A DNA stretch of 19,117 nucleotides from Baffinella frigidus (lineage: Eukaryota; Cryptophyceae; Cryptomonadales; Baffinellaceae), in the NCBI GenBank assembly GCA_026770585.1, contig MU647178.1:70349-89465 (forward strand), written 5' to 3'. The notes under the pieces were generated by a model that was not told the DNA's origin, did not search any database, and saw only the letters and a program-made list of their open reading frames with translations. Of this stretch, positions 1-7,100 are shown in pieces; within the stretch, counting starts at the first letter, position 1; the number at the start of each line of letters is the position of its first letter. The position numbers were made by a program, and so were the translations under genes.

Positions 1-105
1 TCCTACCGTAGGCCGAGGGATCCTAGGACCAAAAAGTCTCGGCCTACGGTAGGAGGTCCTAGGCAATGCCGTAGGCCTAACTACCCCATTTTCAGGCCGT
101 TACCC
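1..105. mobile_element. Fold-back MITE, family A, left part cut by window edge
   Basis: The right end is CAGGCCGTTACCC followed by TA. The interior has CCTACGGTAGG and GGTCCTAGG words in both orientations. It belongs with the copies at 7267-7438 and 14105-14264. Positions 22-95 recur exactly at 17238-17311. Confidence 0.75.
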
Positions 106-522
106 TATTTAACTCGCCAACACGTCGATTATAATGCGGGGTCGTGGTACCAAGTTACAACGCTCTGGCACGAAACGTGTTTAACCTGCGGTGCACTGTC
201 TGCAACCACAGACCCACGCCGCTCGACCAGGCCGGGCTTGATGCTTGAGACAAAGCAGGGCCATCTTACGGATCCTTGCCACGGAAGGGCAATGTGTCCG
301 ACTATGTAGGGAGCATTAAAAAAGAAAAACAGTGAAGGCTGGTGGGGCACGAGCACGGTTAGTAGAATGAGGCGCTGTGATCAGTCAAGATCCATCAGGC
401 GGGCGCAGTCGACTAATTCAGCACCGGTTGTACCACGGAAGAGGACTTGACTGTACCGTGAAGGGGTCCGATCAGTCAACTGCTCCCCAGGGGAGACTCT
501 CCCGTCAGTCTTGCCGTACGGC

Positions 523-656
523 GCATAGACGTTTGAACCACTCAGATCCAAGCGTGAAAGTAATAAAGAAGACAGAAGCGGCGGTGCAGAGACCCTCGTC
601 CTAAGGCTCATAGACGTTTGGATCACTCAACTTAAGGCGTGAGAGTAATACAGGAG
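523..656 (+). repeat. Two tandem fragments of the same repeat tail
   Basis: CATAGACGTTTGAACCACTC at 527 and CATAGACGTTTGGATCACTC at 609 each run into GTGA(A/G)AGTAATA. The same tail occurs in both full copies and at 9033-9110, where it ends AGTAATAAAGAAGAAGAAG. Confidence 0.65.
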
Positions 657-718
657 CAGGAGGAGCGGGGGACTCTCCTGCGAGGCCTTCGAAGAGCTTC
701 TCGGTGGCGGCATGGCCC

Positions 719-1300
719 TCCATGTACACCCGTGCCGCCTCCAGCCAGCTGCGCAGTAAACATTATTACGCGAACCCGTATTACCGTATCAAGGCATTTA
801 CCAGTCATGACAGCAAGCATTACAGTAAACATCACAGTACACATCACAGTCAACATGATAGTAAACATGACAGTGAACAGTACAGTAAACATTGCAGTAA
901 CCATCACAGTCAACATCACAGTACACATCCCAGTAAACATCCCAGTAAATATTGCAGTACACTTTACAGTGAATAGTGCAGCGTTTTTCAGGTGCAGCCA
1001 GCAGGACGGCACGCCCCTCGATGTACACCCGCGCCGCCTCCAGCCAGCTGCGCAGTGAACATGCCAGCAAACATTACAGTGAACATCACAGTACACATCA
1101 CAGTCAACATGACAGTCAACATGACAGTCAACATGACAGTCAACATGACAGTAAACATGACAGCAAACATCATAGTAAACATCACAGTAAACACCGCAGT
1201 ACACATTGCAGTACACATTACAGTGAGCAGTGCAGCGTTTTGCAGGCACAGACCGCCAGTAGGACTGCACGCCCCTACACGTACACCCGCGCATGAATGA
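719..1300 (+). repeat. Higher-order minisatellite with 12-bp subunits
   Basis: Two large units start with a TGTACACCCGYGCCGCCTCC block (722 and 1022), continue with 12-bp subunits like ACAGTCAACATG (about 802-975 and 1060-1235), and close with GTGCAGCGTTTT (976 and 1229). A third start is seen at 1278. All six frames are largely open, which explains the long frames with VYCDV- or HHSKH-type periodicity. Confidence 0.88.
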
Positions 1301-1379
1301 AAAGTTCAAGGAGTGTAGAGAAGTAAATGTAACTGTTCCCTATGAACTTGAAGATGTTTATAAAGATAAATACTCTATC

Positions 1380-1600
1380 CGTTGGTCTCCAGCGCTTCCA
1401 GCCAGCTGCGCCCGAGAAACGGGACCACGTTTCGCACGGTGCGTGGTAAGCAGGATATGCGCGGAAGATCCACCGACCCTCTGAACCGGCATGGGAGGTG
1501 TACGCACACCTTCCATGGTGCACGTACAGCCAGCTGCGCGCGCCCGCGAGACGGAATCACCTTACGATACGGTGCGTGTAAGCCGCATCTGTAAAAGCAG
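1380..1600 (+). repeat. Pair of diverged CAGCCAGCTGCGC repeats
   Basis: CCAGCCAGCTGCGCCCGAGA near 1398 and CAGCCAGCTGCGCGCGCCCG near 1529 each continue into ACGGTGCGTG(G)TAAGC. The block is shared with the preceding minisatellite. Confidence 0.6.
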
Positions 1601-1609
1601 GACCCGGGG

Positions 1610-2029
1610 ATCGTTGGCCCAGTGCCTCCTCCCCGTTATCCCGTGGGTTCTGATTCTAAAAGAAAAATCGGAGTTCCCGGATTAGTGATGGGTGGACCTA
1701 CGCGCGTGCGAGTACGCACGATGCCTCACTGCACTGCCCGGCCGGATTTTTTGTTTTAGTCAATCCACCTGCAAATGCGTAGTAAAGAAGTACACATAAC
1801 GTGTAACTCGTCTCTAAAGTTGACAGATTTGTGGGTGGATCGACTTTTACAAAATATCCGCCCTGACAGTGCACTGGAGGGGGCACTGGGGCAGGGAATG
1901 GCAGGGCTGTCCCTGTACCGAAGCGGGCTCGTCGTACGGCTCGTGGACGTTTGGATCACTCATCTCCAGGCCCGAGAGTAAGAAAGAAAAATGGCAGGGC
2001 GTGGTGACCTGGTCATGAACACGTCGGAC
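1610..2029 (+). repeat. Dispersed repeat copy, about 265 bp plus insertion
   Basis: Matches the reverse complement of 4503-4771 along its whole length apart from the family P insertion. Shared landmarks are CGTTGGCCCAGTGC, GATGGGTGGACC, CTGTACCGAAGCGGGCTCGT and CATGAACACGTCGGA. An A-rich tail (GAGAGTAAGAAAGAAAAATGG) is SINE-like, but I see no box A or box B. Confidence 0.78.
1726..1880. mobile_element. Fold-back element, family P, inserted in a dispersed repeat
   Basis: CACTGCACTG...GGATTTTTTGTTTTAGTC at the left pairs with GACTTTTACAAAATATCC...CAGTGCACTG at the right. The related repeat at 4503-4771 lacks this segment and so serves as an empty site. Confidence 0.74.
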
Positions 2030-2169
2030 GTGGGCGTGACGCGCCGGCTTATTGCCGACGGGCACACAAACCTGCCCAAGAACGCACGTCAAATGCGCGT
2101 CCGGGAATGTGTATGTGGGACGATTTCAGAGGCACGCAACTCTGAGGAACGAACCGCCGGGAATGTGTA

Positions 2170-2364
2170 CGCCACTCGAGAATGCTGGAGGGGCCTATTT
2201 ACATGTGGGGTTGTAAATATTTGTACCAGGATAAGGTAAAGTAACCTCCTGACTGTGCAATTTGAGCAGAGTCACGTGACCATTCAACGAAAGTTACTAC
2301 ACAAATGCCCACTTTTAAAAGCACATCGGTTTTAAATAGGCCCCTCTAGCATTCTCGTGTGGCG
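2170..2364. mobile_element. Fold-back element, family J, copy 1
   Basis: CGCCACTCGAGAATGCTGGA and, inverted, AGCATTCTCGTGTGGCG. Shared internal words are ATTTGTACCAGG and ACACAAATGCCCACT. It is flanked by imperfect direct repeats (2115-2138 and 2364-2387). Confidence 0.78.
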
Positions 2365-2389
2365 TGGGACCATTTCAGAGGCACGCACA

Positions 2390-2979
2390 TCCGGGGAAGG
2401 CCGCGCGTGAAATGCAGCTGCTTCCGTGTGGAGAGGTGCGCTCTGCTGCTTGAGGACTCAGGTGTGTGTAATTTTCTGCATAAGGGGTGACAGGAGTGTA
2501 ATTTTCTGAAAGAGGAATGAGAGCAAGTGGAAGATCGCAGGAGGGACAGCAGTCCTGCTGGCGCTCTGTACTCGCAAGATGCAGTCCACGATGAAACCTA
2601 CACCCTCAAACTGGCACCCTGAGCACCAACCCCCAAAATCCCAAACCCCTCAAGTCTGAAGCGTCGAATCGGAAGGGGTGCTTTCCTGCAAGCTGGCAGC
2701 GCTGCCGCGACGTCTCCTGCCAGGAGGGTTGAGAGTGAGATGCAAGCGTGGGATCGACCCCACGCGAAAACGCGGTTTTCGAAAACGCGGGTTTGGTTTT
2801 CGAATACGCGGGTTTGGCGACCTCGGGGCACAGGGTCAAGTGTTCCTCTGGAACTGATCTCGTGCCTGTGGGTTCCGGAGGGCTGCCAAAGCTGCCGCCA
2901 GCCCTCAGAGGGCGACCCAATAGCCTTTAGGGGGGTGCCTTGATTTGCACAGGAGCCCGCCGGAATCACCAAATTCTTA
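2390..2979. other. No recognisable gene
   Basis: Two GTGTAATTTTCTG words lie near 2465 and 2496. A CGCGGTTTTCGAAAACGCGG palindrome with a repeat of TTTTCGAATACGCGGGTTTG lies near 2769-2817. Open frames on both strands show no family resemblance. Confidence 0.5.
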
Positions 2980-3141
2980 GGGAAACTCCTGGAAAGTTCG
3001 GTAGTTTCCCTACGGATTTAGGTAGGAACTACCTACCGTAGGCCGTAGGGCTCCTGGGACCAAAATGTCCTAGGATTTTTGCCTTTGGTAGGAGGTCCTA
3101 GGCAATGCCGTAGGAGAAACTACCGAACTTTCCAGGGGTTT
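2980..3141. mobile_element. Fold-back MITE, family C
   Basis: Arms AACTCCTGGAAAGTTCGG and CCGAACTTTCCAGGGGTT are inverted, with TA outside each end. The interior shares CCTACCGTAGG and GGTCCTAGG with family A, but the terminal sequence differs. Confidence 0.82.
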
Positions 3142-3146
3142 TACGA

Positions 3147-3850
3147 CTAAAATCGATTTGGTGGTGATGCGTTGCGATGCTGGAGAGCGGGAGGGGGCGT
3201 GCTAGAATCACCGAAACGGAACAGTTCTGCTGGTAAAAAGTATAGGACGAGCTGTGGTGGGAGCGTCTCACCCAGCTGCTCCGCTGCTGCCTCGCCGCAT
3301 CCGCCGTAATCATGCAGCCAGACCACGCTCCCGCCCTCCGCATCCCTCGCCGCAACCTCAACAGCATCCGGAAAGTCTGTGCCGCTGCAACCTCCCGCCA
3401 GCCGCAGGGGCGGGCCACTGCCCTGAGCTGCCACCACTCCAGCTCGGTGCGGCAGCCCGAGCATGTGCACCCGCGTCCCACCACATGGGCCCAATTTCCC
3501 AGCGTTTCGAACCCCAAATCTTGCCTGTACGCCTCCGGCGAGGCTGTCTTCCGTGATGCCGCTGCTGTGCTGGGTGCCACAGCATAGAAGCAGCAGGATC
3601 ACGCCAGCGGCTGGGGATAATGTGGGGGCGTTCCGGGCAGGGACGCGCTGGCGTCGGAGGCCTGCTGTGCTCTGCTCCTGTGCTTGCTCGCAAGATGATC
3701 GCGTCTGTCCTCCTATCATTTTTCCTCGAGTCAACCGCCGGGGTGGCGGTGGGCTTCTGGCAACCCTGATCGGAAGGCAGCCGGGCTGAACTACCGCCCA
3801 GCAGGACCGATGGAGCGAGGCTGAACTACCGCCCTGCCCGAACAAGGGGA
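3147..3850. other. GC-rich block, open in several frames; coding status unresolved
   Basis: Long frames overlap on both strands. The longest is on the minus strand (232 codons, 3845-3147). A second minus frame and a plus frame ending ASGEAVFRDAAAVLGATA at 3587 are also open. I recognise no family in any of them. In this organism real exons are short, so an exon could lie here, but GC richness alone opens frames. A small direct repeat, GGCTGAACTACCGCCC, lies at 3784 and 3819. Confidence 0.3.
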
Positions 3851-4079
3851 TCTAAAGTTCCTCATGGCCCGAACACCGCCTGTCGGCGTTCCCCAAAAGG
3901 GACAGGTTTTTTTGATCCTTTGGGCAGATATTTTGAACCCCCCAAAATTTCAAGAGCGAATTTTGACCCGTTGCATGAAATTTACTGTGAAATGGGGGGG
4001 GGGGCGAAATATCAACAGGTCATGAGCCGCAACTGACAGGACGGGCAGCGTTCCGCGCGAACAAACGCTCCAAACAGCC
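3851..4079 (+). promoter_or_regulatory. Upstream region of TBCA
   Basis: Contains a run of T at 3908, CCAAAATTTC at 3943, a run of G at 3995 and a C/A-rich stretch just before the ATG. I see no clear TATA box or initiator. This is called regulatory by position only. Confidence 0.3.
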
Positions 4080-4129
4080 ATGGGGGACGCAGCAAGACAG
4101 TTCAAGATCAAGCATGGGGTCGCGAAGAG
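4080..4129 (+). CDS. TBCA: TBCA exon 1
   Basis: Starts at the ATG at 4080 and reads MGDAARQFKIKHGVAK plus the first two bases of an Arg codon. The exon ends AAGAG before a GTGGGG donor. The ATG fits because the FKIKHGVAKR block normally lies within the first 20 residues of the family. No TATA box is evident upstream; 3940-4079 holds a poly-G run and A/T-rich stretches. Confidence 0.84.
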
Positions 4130-7100
4130 GTGGGGTCGAGCATCGATTGCGTTTGTCTCTGGCTGCAAGCCCGCTGCGTACTGCCACGGTGAGGGCGGGC
4201 TCTTTGGCTGTCCTTCACAGAAGCCCCTCTCGGCGTTCCGAAGGAAGGGTCGGCGGTGCTGCGTGGAAGGATGACGGAGACACCCCAATTTCACCCGCTC
4301 CATCCTCCCCTTTGGCAACTGGCCCTGATCTCTGCTCCCAACAGGACCCTGAAAGAGCTGCAGTCGTACGACAAGGAGATCGCGCAGCAGAAGGACAAGG
4401 TACGCGCCACGACCGGGAAGCTCGGGTTCAGTCCAGGGAGGGAGTCAAGGGCAGACGCCGTCAGAAGCTTAGTTGCGTGGGTTGTGCAAGAGAATCTCCC
4501 TTCCGACGTGTTCATGACAAGGTCATGCGCACTGCCATTCTTCTTTGTCACTCTCGAGCCTGGAGATGAGTGATCCAAAAGTCTACGAGCCGTACGACGA
4601 GCCCGCTTCGGTACAGGGAGAGCCCTGCTATCCCCTGCCCAGTGCCCCCCCCAGTGAGGCATCGCGCGTACTCGCACGCGCGTAGGTCCACCCATCCTAA
4701 TCTGGGAACATGGATTTTTCTTTTCAGAATCTGAACCCACGAGATAACGGGGAGGAAGCACTGGGCCAACGGTCCGCAGGCTCATCCATGGTGAACAGAA
4801 CAGTGACGCAACGCCATTGTGCGTGTTGGAGAAGCAGCACACACGCGCAACATGGCCGTCGCTTCTTACCAACAGAAAAGGGGTGCCTCGCCAACTTGCG
4901 AGGCACCCAGTACCTAGAAATCATCTCGAGGGGTGGCTGCTGGTGTCGTGCGTCTTGCACGAGATCTGGCAGACACCCAGCGTTGGCTCCTGTGCTGACT
5001 TTATCTCAGAAAACGAGTTCTAAAACTCGTTTTCTGAGATAAGACTCGCGTGCCTCCTTGGAGGACCAAGGATGCACGCGTCACTGGGTTCGGCGATGCT
5101 CCAGCAAGTGGCTCGCATGGACATAATTGATAGACCTTAGAGTACAGATAAGTGTGGAGTGACCGATTCGGTTGATACCGAGACTCAACTCAGTACAGCC
5201 CGTGGCTCGCATGGACTGAATCATCTGAAAAGCTAATGCCAGCGAGGTACTTAGAGCCTACGGATTGCCTACGGTAGGAGCCCCCCTCCTACGAATTTTA
5301 AAACAAATCGGACTTTTAAAAATCCTGAAATTGCTTTTAAAATCGTTTTAGAGCTGTAAGTCCCTCGCCAGCGAGGGACTTAAGGGGTCCGCTGGCGTTA
5401 GCTTGTGGCATTAAGTAGTACCAGAGCTTGCTCAGAGAAGAGCTGCGTGTGGTATGGACAATTCGTGTGATGGCGTGGCTGGAGAGAGTCCAGCCCGTGT
5501 GGCTCTCATGGACAAAGTAATGGAGCTTGCTCACACAGTACAGCTAAGTGTGACATGGACAGTTTCAAAGTTTCAGACGCCTTCGTTAAGGAATAATGGC
5601 TCCAAGTCCTGGTACAAATTTTGTACCAAACATTGGGACACGACCCTAAAATACCTTCAATGGACTTTTAATCCACTTCATGATCGTGTCCATGGTCTAG
5701 TCCCATACAAACAAATTACGGGTCTTGGAGCCATTTTTGCTAGACGAAGGCGTCGCAATCTATGAAATTCGTTTGATACCGTAATTGTGGTGTGGACAAT
5801 TCGAGTGATGCCGTGACGCAACACAGGTGGAGAAAATGACAGCCGAGGGAGTGGAGCCCACCGACATCCGCCAACAGGTGCCTCCTCACTCCTCCGTGCT
5901 GTTCCTCACTCCGGTTGACCGACTGATCTCAAGTTGACACGCTGGGTGTGCGGTACAAATCCTTCGACTTTGGAGCGGGGAAGAGTCCGGGCTCACCAAA
6001 TTGGTGCGCCCAAATAGACTGGGGCAGAGCTAGTCATTGTCAACACGCCACCAACCCTACAAGAGGGACCAACCCGCCTTTTGCAGGTCCCTGGATCGGT
6101 ACTGCACTCAGCCGGATTCCGGCGCGCTCCAGCACAAAAATCCAGGGGGCCGAAAAGGGCGATTTGGCCACCGTCTGAGGGTTGGTGGAATAAACCCTGG
6201 TTGGTTGTTGGTGAGTACGTATTTTGGTTTAGGGCGAAGGGTTTAGGGTTGAGAGTTCCACTCCAGAATGATGGAGCACCCTATTTACAGGTGGGGTTCT
6301 AAACATTTGTACCAGGATAACGTTATCCACCTCGTGGTTGGTCTAATTTGGGTCACTTACGTTGCCAAACTCACGGAACTTCCTACACAAATGCCCACTC
6401 GTAAAAGCATCTCGGTTTTGAATAGACCCCTCTTGCATTCTCGTGTGCTTTACCGCCTCGTTCAGCACGATGCAGATCGGTGGGCGTTGGAGTGCTGAGC
6501 CCCCCGATCGATTGGCGGTGCACGCGTCGCGCTGGCCGTGCTGACCATCTAGCTCTGCCTCAGTTAATTTGGGCTCCTCGTTAAATACAGTTAGATGCTC
6601 TTTGCACTGGAGCGTTTGCACGGAGTCCTGATTTAAATGGGTTTAAAAAGGAGCCCAGGTTGACTGAGGAGAGCTACTACGCGGGAGAGCTACATGTCAT
6701 TTTACGCCCTGCGTCTTTCTATTATTTTCCCTTGACATCGGCAAAAGTTGCCGGAAATACCCACAAATAATCGACTTCGAGCATGCCGGTAACCGCAAGA
6801 TATGCTTTCCGGTTGCCTAGATAAGACACCTACCCCTCCCCCGTAGTAGGCCGTGCTGACGTGCGCCGACTTGCGTGCTGACGTGCGCGCAACTGCAGAC
6901 GATGGTGCTACACCGCTGTCGAGCCAACTCGGCACATATAAGACAGCCAGGACCGGGATTCCGGTCCTGGCTTTTCATTTTAAAAGTCTATTTCCTTCAG
7001 GATTCAGGTTAAAGTTTTTAAAATCGTGTCCCGTCCTCGCTCGGTAGCGGGGGGGCAGAGGCGTGTTGCGGCGCAGCTGCATGATCTTGCCGGTCGTGAT

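Noticed and set aside
818-1235. CRISPR-like regular repeat array
   Set aside because: The period is 12 bp with no unique spacers, and the context is eukaryotic and split-gene.
632-1309. Long minus-strand frame with a CHVDCHVDC-type repeat protein, and the matching plus-strand frames
   Set aside because: All are translations of the 12-bp minisatellite. Every phase is open on both strands, and no non-repetitive domain is present.
3147-3845. A 232-codon minus-strand protein with a possible signal-like stretch (VILLLLCCG)
   Set aside because: Two other frames are equally open in this GC-rich block, I recognise no family, and real exons here are short. Listed only as unresolved.
5878-5940. Extension of TBCA exon 3 into SSVLFLTPVDRL
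   Set aside because: The frame is open and faintly like the MMIPD..RL motif, but it would leave no place for exon 4, which matches better.
6081-6302. Plus-strand segment after TTTTGCAG reading VPGSVLHSAG as TBCA exon 4
   Set aside because: A weak resemblance to VL.ES in one frame only. The segment at 7799-7867 aligns across the whole block and splices in phase.
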